A DNA stretch of 54,072 nt from Oscillospiraceae bacterium (GTDB lineage: Bacteria > Bacillota > Clostridia > Oscillospirales > CAG-272): the NCBI GenBank assembly GCA_015063745.1, contig SVTO01000012.1:1-54072 (forward strand), read 5' to 3'. This document shows positions 7,828 through 16,509 of the stretch, piece after piece. How positions within the stretch are numbered: the stretch's first letter is position 1; every line of letters starts with the position of its first letter. The translations under genes were made by a program, and so were the position numbers. The notes beneath the pieces were generated by a model. That model searched no databases and was not told the origin of the DNA. It was given only the letters and a program-made list of their open reading frames with translations.

Positions 7828-9183
7828 TCAGATACTGATGATTTCCAGACCGTTCAGAACGGAGGAAATCAGGATCAGCAGAATGCACACAGGCGCGATA
7901 TACTTGATTACGACTGTAAACAGACGCTTGCTCTTAAAGGGACCGGAAATCTCTACTTCGTCGATCAGGGACTGGGGCTTGATCACGTAACCTACGAAAA
8001 TACAGGTCAGGAAGGCCACAATGGGCATGAGTACGCTGTTGCTTGCGAAATCGAAGAAGGTCAGGAAATCCACACCGAAGATGGTAATATCCGCCCAGAT
8101 ACCATTACCCAGAGAGGAAGAAATACCAAGCAGAATGGAGAAAATGAATACGATCAGGCAGGAAACCTTACGTCCCAGCTTGAACTTGTCCATGAGAACG
8201 GAAACGATGGTTTCCATCAGGGAAATGGAGGATGTCAGCGCAGCAAAGAGTACCAGCAGGAAGAATACAAATCCGATGATACTGCCGCCGGGAATGTAGT
8301 CGAATACCTTGGGCAGGGTGACAAACATCAGTCCAGGTCCCTGACCGAGAGCGGATTCATCACCGCCGGAGAATGCGAACACAGCGGGAATGATCATAAG
8401 CCCTGCCAGAAAAGCGATTCCCGTGTCGAACAGCTCGATGTGTCGAACGGATTTTTCCAGATTGTCTTCCTTTTTCATGTAGGAACCGTAGGTAATCATG
8501 ATACCCATCGCCAGGGACATGGAGTAGAACAGCTGACCCATGGCGGCCAGAACCGTGGTTACAGAGAATTTGCTGAAATCGGGGGTGATGTAGTACAGAA
8601 CACCCTCCATGGCGCCGGGAATAAACATGGTATAAACGGCGATGAACAGGGTCAGAACCACCAGAATAGGCATCATTATTTTGCTGACCTTTTCCACACC
8701 CTTTTCCACGCCGAACATAACCACAACGGTAGTGACGGCGATGTAGATGAAGAACCAGATCAGAGGTTCAACGGGCTTGCCGATGAAAGCGGAGAAGAAT
8801 CCGTCAGCCGCTGCCGCAGATCCTCCGCCTGTGAGAAATACGGTGAGATACTTGGTTACCCAGCCGCCGATTACGGAATAGTAGGGCAAGATGATCGCCG
8901 GAATGACAGCTCCCAGAATGCCTATAAAACCGAAACGCTTGTTCAGCTTGGAATAAGCGCCGATGGTGCTCATTCCCGTTTTTCTGCCCAGAGCAATTTC
9001 CGCGATCATAAGCGCAAAACCGAAGGTAACGGCGAGAATCAGATACACCAGCAGGAAAATTCCGCCGCCGTATTTGGCTGCCAGGTAGGGAAAGCGCCAG
9101 ATATTGCCAAGTCCTACCGCCGAGCCGGCTGCCGCAAGCACAAAACCGATCCGTCCGGTAAAACTGCTTCTTTTTTCATTCAT
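7828..9183 (-). CDS. Sodium-dependent transporter, neurotransmitter:sodium symporter family
   Basis: 451 residues from the ATG at 9183 (AAGGAG site upstream); the frame extends further but without homology. TM1 contains the unwound sodium/substrate-binding motif AGSAVGLGNIWRFPY (residues about 18-32) diagnostic of the NSS/SLC6 family, and about eleven hydrophobic segments follow. Family members import amino acids or related amines with sodium across the cytoplasmic membrane. The exact substrate cannot be inferred. It is transcribed alone from the promoter at 9232-9260 and ends at a strong terminator. Confidence 0.95.
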   Translation of the reverse strand: MNEKRSSFTGRIGFVLAAAGSAVGLGNIWRFPYLAAKYGGGIFLLVYLILAVTFGFALMIAEIALGRKTGMSTIGAYSKLNKRFGFIGILGAVIPAIILPYYSVIGGWVTKYLTVFLTGGGSAAAADGFFSAFIGKPVEPLIWFFIYIAVTTVVVMFGVEKGVEKVSKIMMPILVVLTLFIAVYTMFIPGAMEGVLYYITPDFSKFSVTTVLAAMGQLFYSMSLAMGIMITYGSYMKKEDNLEKSVRHIELFDTGIAFLAGLMIIPAVFAFSGGDESALGQGPGLMFVTLPKVFDYIPGGSIIGFVFFLLVLFAALTSSISLMETIVSVLMDKFKLGRKVSCLIVFIFSILLGISSSLGNGIWADITIFGVDFLTFFDFASNSVLMPIVAFLTCIFVGYVIKPQSLIDEVEISGPFKSKRLFTVVIKYIAPVCILLILISSVLNGLEIISI

Positions 9184-9231
9184 GATATAACTCCTTTGCA
9201 TAGAAGCCCGGTTGGGACACATTTGCTTTTT

Positions 9232-9260
9232 ATTATAGCATAATCGTTGGGGGATTACAA
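9232..9260 (-). promoter_or_regulatory. Promoter of the NSS symporter gene
   Basis: Minus strand TTGTAA (9260-9255), 17-bp spacer, TATAAT (9237-9232), about 50 nt before the start codon. Confidence 0.75.
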
Positions 9261-9304
9261 TGGTCATTTCCAAAATATTCCCGGAAAATGACGAAACTCC
9301 CCCC

Positions 9305-9826
9305 CTATAATGCTTCAAGCTCCGGCAGAGTCTCCGGCAGATAAGCGGAACAGACATACAGACTGTACCCGTTTTCAAAAAGAATTTTCCGCAGGGGAAC
9401 CGGCGGCGCAAATACGGAAAAACCAGTCAGACTGCGCGTGATCCCTTCGCCTGTGAACTTCACATAACTCTCCTTCGCACACCAGATGTCATAGAAAACC
9501 GCACCTGTTTCGCCGTTTTTCTGCCAGTATGCTGCCTCATCCGGATGAAAATACCGTTTGACCAGAGAAGCATTGCAAGGACCTTTGTGCGCCTGCAGAT
9601 CCAGGCCCAACGGATGGCTGTCCATGGCAATGACCCAGTACATACCGCTGTGGGAGAGGGAAAAATGCACTTCCGAGCCATGGGGAACGGTGGGAATGGC
9701 ATATGGTTTGCCGAGGGGCTCTGTGCCGATTTTCCAGTCGGAAATGCCGGTGTATTTCCGCAATGCCCTGTGCAGAAGGGTACGGGATTCCCGCCGATCG
9801 TTCATTTCGGTGATGTACAGCTTCAT
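9305..9826 (-). CDS. 4'-phosphopantetheinyl transferase (Sfp-type, short)
   Basis: 173 residues, shorter than Sfp (about 225). It would transfer phosphopantetheine from CoA to a carrier-protein serine. Visible motifs: FSLSHSG around residue 55-61, LGLDLQ with the magnesium-binding D76 (the usual DxE reads D-L-Q), and WCAKESYVKFTGEG at 115-128 holding the W-KE-K signature. It is last in a three-gene operon, overlapping the phosphoesterase gene by 4 nt. No carrier protein, NRPS or PKS gene is present in the window; the target could be a fatty-acid or other carrier encoded elsewhere. Confidence 0.85.
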   Translation of the reverse strand: MKLYITEMNDRRESRTLLHRALRKYTGISDWKIGTEPLGKPYAIPTVPHGSEVHFSLSHSGMYWVIAMDSHPLGLDLQAHKGPCNASLVKRYFHPDEAAYWQKNGETGAVFYDIWCAKESYVKFTGEGITRSLTGFSVFAPPVPLRKILFENGYSLYVCSAYLPETLPELEAL

Positions 9827-10554
9827 ACAGACTCCCTGCGCAGGTGAATGAACACCGCTTCCGTGGGATTACCCAGTCTGGGAATGGGGGATACGGTGTT
9901 GGAAAGGCCCCTGCCCACCACCAGCCGGTCATCGTGGATACCGGAGGCATATTTCGGGAAAAGTCCCTGACCCGGTGCGTAAATATCCAACCCGAAGACC
10001 CGCCACTGTCCGCCGTGTGCATGACCGGAAAGGGTCAGTTCCACAGAGGTATCACGGATATGGGCCGGATAATGCTCGGGATGATGGCAGAGCAGCAGAT
10101 GAAAACCGTCTTCCGCCGCAAAACGTGCCAGAAAATCCAGATCCGGCGGCGGCGTTTTTTCGGCGTGATGCTTGGCATAAGTAAGAGGGGATGTCAATCC
10201 GCCGATGCACATTCCGTGGGCGTGTACAAAGCTGTTGTCCAGAAGCGTGATGCCGGTTTCTGCAAGCAATGCCCGGTTTTCCTCGGACATACCGCCTTCG
10301 TGATTGCCGATGGAATAGTAAACCGGCGCGATCTCCGTCATGGCGGACAGGCAGGCAAACCCCGGTTTGTTGTAAGTCTGATCCGCCGGATGACCTACGG
10401 CATTTTCCATCATATCTCCGGGGACGGCAATGATGTCCGGCTTTTCTTCCCGCAGTGCCGCCAGAACCTCCTCGCAGGGATGATTGTGCAGGTCGGAAAC
10501 AAGAGCGATCTGCAGATCAAGGGGGGCTTTTATTGTATAGTGCGTACGTTTCAT
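9823..10554 (-). CDS. Metallophosphoesterase, YkuE/YaeI-like
   Basis: 243 residues. The calcineurin-like dimetal site is complete: SDLHNH (residues 20-25), GDMMEN, GNHEGG, CHHPEHY and GHAHGGQW. There is no signal peptide or membrane anchor, unlike many YkuE relatives. It may cleave phosphodiesters of lipid or nucleotide type, but the substrate is unknown. The start overlaps the HAD gene stop by 4 nt and its own stop overlaps the transferase start, so translation is coupled. Confidence 0.9.
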   Translation of the reverse strand: MKRTHYTIKAPLDLQIALVSDLHNHPCEEVLAALREEKPDIIAVPGDMMENAVGHPADQTYNKPGFACLSAMTEIAPVYYSIGNHEGGMSEENRALLAETGITLLDNSFVHAHGMCIGGLTSPLTYAKHHAEKTPPPDLDFLARFAAEDGFHLLLCHHPEHYPAHIRDTSVELTLSGHAHGGQWRVFGLDIYAPGQGLFPKYASGIHDDRLVVGRGLSNTVSPIPRLGNPTEAVFIHLRRESV

Positions 10555-11222
10555 GCCCGATCCTTTCCGTGCCCGATGGCGGCAAGCAGTTCATCCATGG
10601 TGTCCGCAAACACTGACGCACCGCTTTCCAGCAGAACATCCTTTTCTCTGAATCCCCATGTAACGGAAATACAGTCGATCCCGGCGTTTTTCGCCGTGAG
10701 TACATCCACTTCGGAATCCCCCACATAAACACATTCTTCCGCCGGCACACCGATTTCCCGCATCATGGCAAATACCGTATCGGGCGCGGGCTTTTTGCGG
10801 ATGCCGCAGGATTCTCTTTCCCCGGCGGCGTGAGGAATCTGCGGAAAATAGGACTTTACCAGATCCACCACCGCATCGTGGAATTTGTTGGAAACCACCG
10901 CCAGATGATAGCCTTTTGCGGCAAGGGTGTCCAGCAGTGCGGGAATTCCGTCGTAGGGCTTTGTCTTGTTCCGGGAGATTTTCGCATACTCGGTACGGAA
11001 GGTATCGAGACAGGCTTCAAACAGTTCGTTGTCCTTGCCGTCCGGTACCATCTTTTCCATCAGCCGCACCACACCGTTTCCCACGGCAAGGCGCACTTCT
11101 TCGATGGTCTTCGGCGGCATATGATAAGCGGCAAGGGCGATATTCACGCCGTCCGCCAGATCCGCAAGGGTATCCAGCAGCGTACCGTCCAGATCAAAGA
11201 TTACAGTTGTATAAGCAGTCAT
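10551..11222 (-). CDS. HAD-family hydrolase, phosphoglycolate phosphatase-like
   Basis: 223 residues. Motif I FDLDGTLLD (D10, D12) at the N-terminus, motif II in VVSNK, motif III lysine in RKKPAPDT and motif IV in YVGDSEVDV are all present, with a C1 helical cap between residues 18 and 85, the layout of Gph-type phosphatases. It likely dephosphorylates 2-phosphoglycolate or another small phosphate ester. It is the first gene of the operon and has a consensus promoter. Confidence 0.9.
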   Translation of the reverse strand: MTAYTTVIFDLDGTLLDTLADLADGVNIALAAYHMPPKTIEEVRLAVGNGVVRLMEKMVPDGKDNELFEACLDTFRTEYAKISRNKTKPYDGIPALLDTLAAKGYHLAVVSNKFHDAVVDLVKSYFPQIPHAAGERESCGIRKKPAPDTVFAMMREIGVPAEECVYVGDSEVDVLTAKNAGIDCISVTWGFREKDVLLESGASVFADTMDELLAAIGHGKDRA

Positions 11223-11248
11223 AATAAACCTCGGTTTCGTTTTTTATT

Positions 11249-11277
11249 ATTATACCCCATCCGGATACAGATGTCAA
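11249..11277 (-). promoter_or_regulatory. Promoter of the HAD/phosphoesterase/PPTase operon
   Basis: Minus strand TTGACA (11277-11272), 17-bp spacer, TATAAT (11254-11249): full consensus, a short distance before the start at 11222. Confidence 0.85.
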
Positions 11278-11358
11278 ATGGCAGAAGGAAAAACCGGCGG
11301 AAAGGGTGAGAAATACTGTCATAACCCATCTTTCCCGAAAAAATGCCCGGACGGTGTA

Positions 11359-11387
11359 TTGCACAGGAAAACGTTCTGTGTTATAAT
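11359..11387 (+). promoter_or_regulatory. Promoter of the FAD-dependent oxidoreductase gene
   Basis: TTGCAC, 17-bp spacer, TATAAT, followed by AAGGAG and the ATG at 11425. It is divergent from the HAD operon promoter about 80 bp away. Confidence 0.8.
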
Positions 11388-11424
11388 GATATCAGAGAAC
11401 GTCAGATAAGGAGAATTCCGATCT

Positions 11425-13209
11425 ATGGGATTTACAACAATAGAACATAATGTGGATTTCTGCGTGGTAGGCGGCGGACTGGCGGGAATGTGTGCCGCTA
11501 TTGCCGCAGCCAGAGGCGGATCGAAGGTTGCCCTGATGCAGGACCGTCCCGTACTCGGCGGCAATGCCTCTTCCGAAATCCGGATGTGGGTCTGCGGATG
11601 CGGTGACGGTGACTGTAAGGAAACCGGTATCATCGAAGAGATCACTCTGGCATCCTTCTACCGCAATCCCGACAAGATCTACGCCATCTGGGACGGACTG
11701 CTGTTTGAAAAGGTGAAGATGGAGCCGAATATCACACTGCTTCTGAACTGCTCTGCCTGTCAGTGCGAAATGGACGGCAGCCGCATTGTCAGCGTGACCG
11801 GATGGCAGACCACGACCCAGCGCTGGCAGAAGGTCAATGCATCCCGTTTTGCCGACTGCTCCGGGGACAGCGTACTGGCGCCTCTGACCGGTGCATCCTT
11901 CCGGGTGGGCAGAGAAGCGCGGGACGAATTCGGCGAAAAAACCTCCCAGGAAACTGCCGATCGTCAGACCATGGGCATGAGCTGCCTGATCCAGATGCGC
12001 AAAAGTGAACGGATCACCAAGTTTATCCCGCCGGAATGGGCTGTGAAAATGACGCCCGAGGTGATAAAATACAGAAAGCCCAATATGGCCGAGAGCACGG
12101 AGAACTTCTGGTATCTGGAGCTGGGCGGCAACCGGGATTCCATCGGGGATACGGAAGAAGTACGGGACGAACTGCTGGCATTGGCCTACGGTATGGTGGA
12201 CTACATCAAAAACAGCGGCGAGGTAGACGACGGGGATCACTGGTGCCTGGATTTCCTCGGATTCCTGCCGGGCAAGAGAGAATCCCGCCGTATGATGGGA
12301 CCGTATATCATGACCCAGGGAGATGTGCTGAGCGGCGGAAAGTTTGCGGATGTGGTGGCATATGGCGGCTGGCCTCTGGACGACCATCATCCCGACGGAT
12401 TCTACCATCTGGGCAATCCGAACGTATGGGGTGACACACCGAAGCCATACGGTATTCCTTACCGCTGTCTGTATTCGGCGAACATTGACAACCTGTTCTT
12501 CGCAGGCCGGAATATTTCCATGACCCATGCGGCCATGAGCAGCAGCAGAGTGATGGCCACCTGCGCCCTTCTCGGGGAAGCTGTCGGATGTGCGGCCAAT
12601 ATCGCCAGAGAGTACAACCTCACTCCCCAGGGTGTCCATGACGAACAGATCCGTCTTCTGCAGGAAAGACTGATGGAAAACGGATGCTTCCTGCCGGGGA
12701 TGAGCAGAACGGTGTCCGATACCGCAAAGACCGCCTCCCTGACAGCCGAGGGCGGCGAAAATATCGAAAATCTCCGCAATGGCCGTGACCGCAACAACCA
12801 TACCTATGGAGATACGGAAAACGGCGCGGATCTGGTACCCGGTAAGGCAGCGGAATATACCTTCGCCAAGCCTACGGAATTGACGAATATCCACCTTGCC
12901 TTCGACTCCGACCTGCACCGAAAGACCCTGCCCGGTGACTGGTGCGAAAGAGGACATACCATGCGCGCGAATGTGGTCCCCGAAAGCCCGACCATGCACG
13001 TGCCGAAGACACTGGTGAAATCATACCGTATCGAAGCCGTGACCGAACAGGGCGAAAACATATGCATCGCGGAAGAAAATCTGAACCTGCTCCAATGCGT
13101 AAACCATTCCGTATCCGGGAAATTCTGTTCCGTGCAGTTCATTCCCCTCACCACATGGAACGACGAACCTACGGAAAAAATACATATTTTCTCTTTTGAT
13201 GTACGATAA
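11425..13209 (+). CDS. FAD-dependent oxidoreductase (FAD_oxidored family)
   Basis: 594 residues. The dinucleotide-binding motif GGGLAGMCAAIAAARGG starts near residue 16 and is followed by LGGNASSEIRMW, the second FAD contact typical of the FAD_oxidored/GidA-like group that often occurs in carbohydrate loci. A late FAD segment is LFFAGRNISMTHAAM (about residue 357-371), where ribose and flavin are held. Roughly residues 470-594 form an extra beta-rich C-terminal region of unknown function. There is no signal peptide. Substrate is unknown; relatives are annotated as dehydrogenases or hydroxylases of sugars. It is a single-gene unit with its own promoter and terminator. Confidence 0.85.
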   Translation: MGFTTIEHNVDFCVVGGGLAGMCAAIAAARGGSKVALMQDRPVLGGNASSEIRMWVCGCGDGDCKETGIIEEITLASFYRNPDKIYAIWDGLLFEKVKMEPNITLLLNCSACQCEMDGSRIVSVTGWQTTTQRWQKVNASRFADCSGDSVLAPLTGASFRVGREARDEFGEKTSQETADRQTMGMSCLIQMRKSERITKFIPPEWAVKMTPEVIKYRKPNMAESTENFWYLELGGNRDSIGDTEEVRDELLALAYGMVDYIKNSGEVDDGDHWCLDFLGFLPGKRESRRMMGPYIMTQGDVLSGGKFADVVAYGGWPLDDHHPDGFYHLGNPNVWGDTPKPYGIPYRCLYSANIDNLFFAGRNISMTHAAMSSSRVMATCALLGEAVGCAANIAREYNLTPQGVHDEQIRLLQERLMENGCFLPGMSRTVSDTAKTASLTAEGGENIENLRNGRDRNNHTYGDTENGADLVPGKAAEYTFAKPTELTNIHLAFDSDLHRKTLPGDWCERGHTMRANVVPESPTMHVPKTLVKSYRIEAVTEQGENICIAEENLNLLQCVNHSVSGKFCSVQFIPLTTWNDEPTEKIHIFSFDVR

Positions 13210-13216
13210 ACAACAG

Positions 13217-13256
13217 AAAAAGACCGGTGCGGCCGATTGGGCTTTGCCGGTCTTTT
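13217..13256. terminator. Terminator between the FAD oxidoreductase and MATE genes
   Basis: AAAAGACCGG and CCGGTCTTTT make a perfect 10-bp stem with a 20-nt loop, flanked by A/T runs. It can serve both the plus-strand oxidoreductase and the minus-strand MATE genes that converge here. Confidence 0.85.
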
Positions 13257-13269
13257 GTATTTATGCGGT

Positions 13270-14646
13270 TTATTCGGCGAGGGAGACGGCGTACTGGCGC
13301 TCGATTTTTTTGTGATGCCGCATATAGAACAGGAAATGAACCGCTGCGGTGACGGACCAGGTGACGGGATAGCACAAAAACAGCATGAAAAGGGAAGGCG
13401 CTGCCGCAAATACGGTGTAGATCCAGAGAATACGCAGACCACAGGCACCCACCAGCGTGACGATCGCAGGTATAACGGAGGAACCCATACCGCGCTGACT
13501 GCTTGCCAGAATACTCATGATACCGTTCAGCGCATAGGTTGTGACAACAATCTGCATACGTTCAATACCGTAAGAAACGGCTTCGGGATTGTCGTCGATG
13601 AAAATACCCAGCAGGGGACGGGCAAAGAGCATACAGAGGGAACCGAGAACCAGAGTGGCTGCAATGGTCAGCAGGATGCAGTTTATGACAACTTTGTGGA
13701 TGTTCTTTATTTTTTTCGCACCGTAATTCTGGGCGGTAAAGGTCATGGCAGCACGGGAAAGATTGGTGGCAACCAGATGCACAAAAGCATCGATCTGACC
13801 GGCGGCACTGTTTCCTGCCATAAGGGCGGAATTGTCAAAGGAGTTGACGGCACCCTGCAGGAATACATTGGAAAGGGAGAATACGGAAGACTGAATACCG
13901 GAGGGAATACCTACATGCAGAATTTTCAGGAATTTGTCCTTGTGGATCTTCAGCTTCTTCAGCTCCAGACGGCAGCAGTCCTTGAGATGAGTCAGATATA
14001 CAAGAACCATAACCATAGAAATATACTGGGAAATGATGGTCGCCAGCGCAACACCGGCCACACCCATTTCGAAAACCAATACAAAAATCAGATTCAGCAG
14101 AACATTGACAATCCCCGAAACGGTCAGGAAGAACATGGGCTTTTGGGTATCTCCCACCGCACGCAGTATGGAGGCACAGAAATTGTATACCATGGAAGCG
14201 GGCGCACCGAGGAAATAAATTTTCATATATATAAGTGCCAGAGGAAATACATCTGCCGGAGGATCCATGAGACGGAGAAGGGGTTCGGCAAGGAAAAATC
14301 CGAGCATTCCCACAAGCAGACCGCCGAGCATACTGACAAACACGGAAGTATGTACGCTCTGCCGAATACTCTCCTCATCCTTTGCGCCGTAACTGTGTGC
14401 AACCAGAACATTGGCGCCGATGGACAGACCCATGACGAGGTTCAGGATCAGATGGATCAGCGATGTGTTGGAACCGACCGCGGCAAGGGCCACATGGCCG
14501 TTGTACCGTCCGACGATAATGTTGTCCGCCGTGTGGTACAGCTTCTGCACAACCGCAGAGGCGATCAGCGGCAGGGTGTAACGGATGATATTCGGGATCA
14601 TGGGGCCGTTCACGATGTCGATTTTCTTTTTGGCACGGGTTTGCAT
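13270..14646 (-). CDS. MATE family efflux transporter, tandem copy 2
   Basis: 458 residues from ATG 14646, chosen because GAGGAG sits in front; 19 upstream codons in frame lack homology. Twelve hydrophobic helices arranged as two six-helix halves, the N-terminal NGPMIPNIIRYTLP segment, and the repeated QxYGA feature (AHSYGAKDE) mark the NorM/DinF-type MATE fold. Such pumps expel drugs or metabolites in exchange for sodium or protons. It is 63 nt downstream of a paralogue of identical length and probably co-transcribed. Confidence 0.95.
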   Translation of the reverse strand: MQTRAKKKIDIVNGPMIPNIIRYTLPLIASAVVQKLYHTADNIIVGRYNGHVALAAVGSNTSLIHLILNLVMGLSIGANVLVAHSYGAKDEESIRQSVHTSVFVSMLGGLLVGMLGFFLAEPLLRLMDPPADVFPLALIYMKIYFLGAPASMVYNFCASILRAVGDTQKPMFFLTVSGIVNVLLNLIFVLVFEMGVAGVALATIISQYISMVMVLVYLTHLKDCCRLELKKLKIHKDKFLKILHVGIPSGIQSSVFSLSNVFLQGAVNSFDNSALMAGNSAAGQIDAFVHLVATNLSRAAMTFTAQNYGAKKIKNIHKVVINCILLTIAATLVLGSLCMLFARPLLGIFIDDNPEAVSYGIERMQIVVTTYALNGIMSILASSQRGMGSSVIPAIVTLVGACGLRILWIYTVFAAAPSLFMLFLCYPVTWSVTAAVHFLFYMRHHKKIERQYAVSLAE

Positions 14647-14709
14647 TATCAAAACTCCTCGAAAATCCAGGTTTACCTTCTCAATAAACGAAAAGAACGG
14701 CAACGGGAA

Positions 14710-16086
14710 TCACTCGGCGACAGCATTCTGCGGATTGTACAGTACGGACATTTTTCTGTGTCTGCGGAAATAGAAGAACAGATGGGCGGCAGAGGTGATG
14801 AACCAGCTGACCGGGTAGGAGAGATACAGCATGGTCAGAGATGGGGATGCGGCGAAAACGGTGGCAATCCACAGAATCCGCAGCCCGCAGGCGCCCAGCA
14901 TGGAAACAACCATGGGCGTTACAGAAGCCCCCATGCCGCGCTGACAGCCGACTAAAACTTCCATCAGACCGCACAGGAAATAGGTTGGAGAAACGATCCG
15001 CATTCTCTCAATGCCGTAGATGATGGCAGAGGGTTCGTCCGTAATGAAAATACCCAGTAAAGGTTCGGCAAGCAGAATTGAGATCTGTCCGATGGTTATA
15101 CCGATTACGGTAACGATTCCAACACAATAAGCCATTACTTTGTGTACTTTGCGGATTTGACCGGCGCCGATATTTTGTCCGGTGAAGGTCAGGGCGGCTT
15201 GATATACGCTGTTCATGGCGATGTAGATGAAGTTTTCGATTTGAGAAGCGGCGGTACTGCCAGCCATGATAATGGAACTGTCAAAGGAGTTAAGGGCAGT
15301 TTGAACAACCACATTGGACAGGGAGAATACAGTACCCTGAATGCCAGCCGGCAGACCCACACGAATGATGCTGATCAGCTTGTTGCGGTAGATCTTCAGC
15401 TTGTTCAGCTCCAAGCGGCAGCAGTCCTTGAGACGGACCATATACACCACGATCATCACCATGGAAACATACTGGGAAATGATGGTCGCCAGCGCAACAC
15501 CGGCCACACTCATGTGGAAGACCAGAACAAAAATCAGATTGAATACCACATTGACAAATCCGGAAATGATCAAAAAGATCATAGGACGCTTGGTATCTCC
15601 TGCAGCACGGAGTATGGAGGCGCAGAAGTTATACACCAGGGAAGCGGGCGTGCCGAGAAAATAGATTTGCAGATATAATTTGGACAGGGGCAGAACATCG
15701 GCAGGAGTACCCATCCAGATCAAAAACTGTTTGGAGAAGAGAATGCCCACCATGCCGACAACCAGACCGCCGATGATGCTGACCAGTACCGCAGTATGCA
15801 CTACTTTGTGCACACCACGTTCGTCACGGGCACCGTATGCCTGCGCGACCGCTACACTGGCACCTGTGGATAAACCGAAGCAGATGTTCAAAAGCAGATT
15901 GATCAGCGCACCGGTAGCACCGACAGCGGCCAGCGCCACAGGTCCGTCAAAGCGCCCGACCACAATATTGTCCGCGGCATTGTACAGTAGCTGCAGGAAC
16001 CCGGAAGCGATCACGGGGATGATATATCGTATAATATTGGGAATCATAGGACCGTTTACAATGTCCATTCTTTTTTCGGTACGCAT
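14710..16086 (-). CDS. MATE family efflux transporter, tandem copy 1
   Basis: 458 residues from ATG 16086 (TACGGAGG upstream). It is a close paralogue of the next gene: both begin with a short basic stretch, then MDIVNGPMIPNIIRY or nearly so, and share the AQAYGARDE-type loop and the long RLKDCCRLELNKLKIYRNK cytoplasmic linker. The substrate cannot be inferred. A promoter and an untranslated leader of about 95 nt precede it. Confidence 0.95.
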   Translation of the reverse strand: MRTEKRMDIVNGPMIPNIIRYIIPVIASGFLQLLYNAADNIVVGRFDGPVALAAVGATGALINLLLNICFGLSTGASVAVAQAYGARDERGVHKVVHTAVLVSIIGGLVVGMVGILFSKQFLIWMGTPADVLPLSKLYLQIYFLGTPASLVYNFCASILRAAGDTKRPMIFLIISGFVNVVFNLIFVLVFHMSVAGVALATIISQYVSMVMIVVYMVRLKDCCRLELNKLKIYRNKLISIIRVGLPAGIQGTVFSLSNVVVQTALNSFDSSIIMAGSTAASQIENFIYIAMNSVYQAALTFTGQNIGAGQIRKVHKVMAYCVGIVTVIGITIGQISILLAEPLLGIFITDEPSAIIYGIERMRIVSPTYFLCGLMEVLVGCQRGMGASVTPMVVSMLGACGLRILWIATVFAASPSLTMLYLSYPVSWFITSAAHLFFYFRRHRKMSVLYNPQNAVAE

Positions 16087-16185
16087 CAGAATCCTCCGTA
16101 AACAATACACATAGTTGTTAAAACGATACGATTTCGGGAAACCGGGTGGCATAGCTAAACTACCCGAATTTTACACACTCTTATA

Positions 16186-16214
16186 ATTATAACATCCCGG
16201 TCTGGAAATTACAA
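16186..16214 (-). promoter_or_regulatory. Promoter of the MATE pair
   Basis: Minus strand TTGTAA (16214-16209), 17-bp spacer, TATAAT (16191-16186). The leader between 16180 and 16087 contains a small CGGGT/ACCCG hairpin but no riboswitch I can recognise. Confidence 0.75.
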
Positions 16215-16302
16215 TATCACAGTTATATGAAAACCGGAATATGCTTATGTGCGAAAATTAGATAAAATTTTGCGGAAATGGAATAAAGTGTGAACAAAGA
16301 AC

Positions 16303-16339
16303 AAAACCGCATCTGTCGAAAAAATGAAATGCGGTTTTT
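16303..16339. terminator. Hairpin with AAAACCGCAT/ATGCGGTTTT stem
   Basis: Ten perfectly paired bases around a 16-nt loop, followed by T5 on the plus strand and by a T-rich tract on the minus strand. It bounds the left side of an otherwise unexplained segment (16340-16445). Confidence 0.65.
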
Positions 16340-16457
16340 ATAAGCTGTGTGAGAATTTACTGTGCGGCAGCCGCCTGTTCGGATTTGGCAAAGTATGTTG
16401 TACATGGTATATTGCCTCCGTACCGACCGTTCCCAGGGAACAGTTACCGAAAAAGAT
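16340..16457 (-). other. Unexplained element between two terminator hairpins
   Basis: About 120 bp without a recognisable gene. On the minus strand it holds a good ribosome site (GTACGGAGG) 10 nt before an ATG at 16405, opening a 60-codon frame (MYNILCQIRTGGCRTVNSHT at its start) that runs through the hairpin at 16303-16339. In another frame the same bases read a short tail ending AKSEQAAAAQ. A 13-bp perfect palindrome GTTCCCAGGGAAC lies at 16429-16441. It could be a small RNA, a leader peptide or an interspersed repeat; I cannot decide. Confidence 0.4.
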
Positions 16458-16491
16458 AAACCGTATCCGGTCCGGAGACAGAATACGGTTT
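16458..16491 (-). terminator. Terminator of the esterase operon
   Basis: AAACCGTAT/ATACGGTTT stem, 18 nt after the stop of the last esterase gene. On the minus strand it is followed by TTTATCTTTTT. Confidence 0.8.
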
Positions 16492-16509
16492 GTAGGATAC
16501 AGAGGAAAT

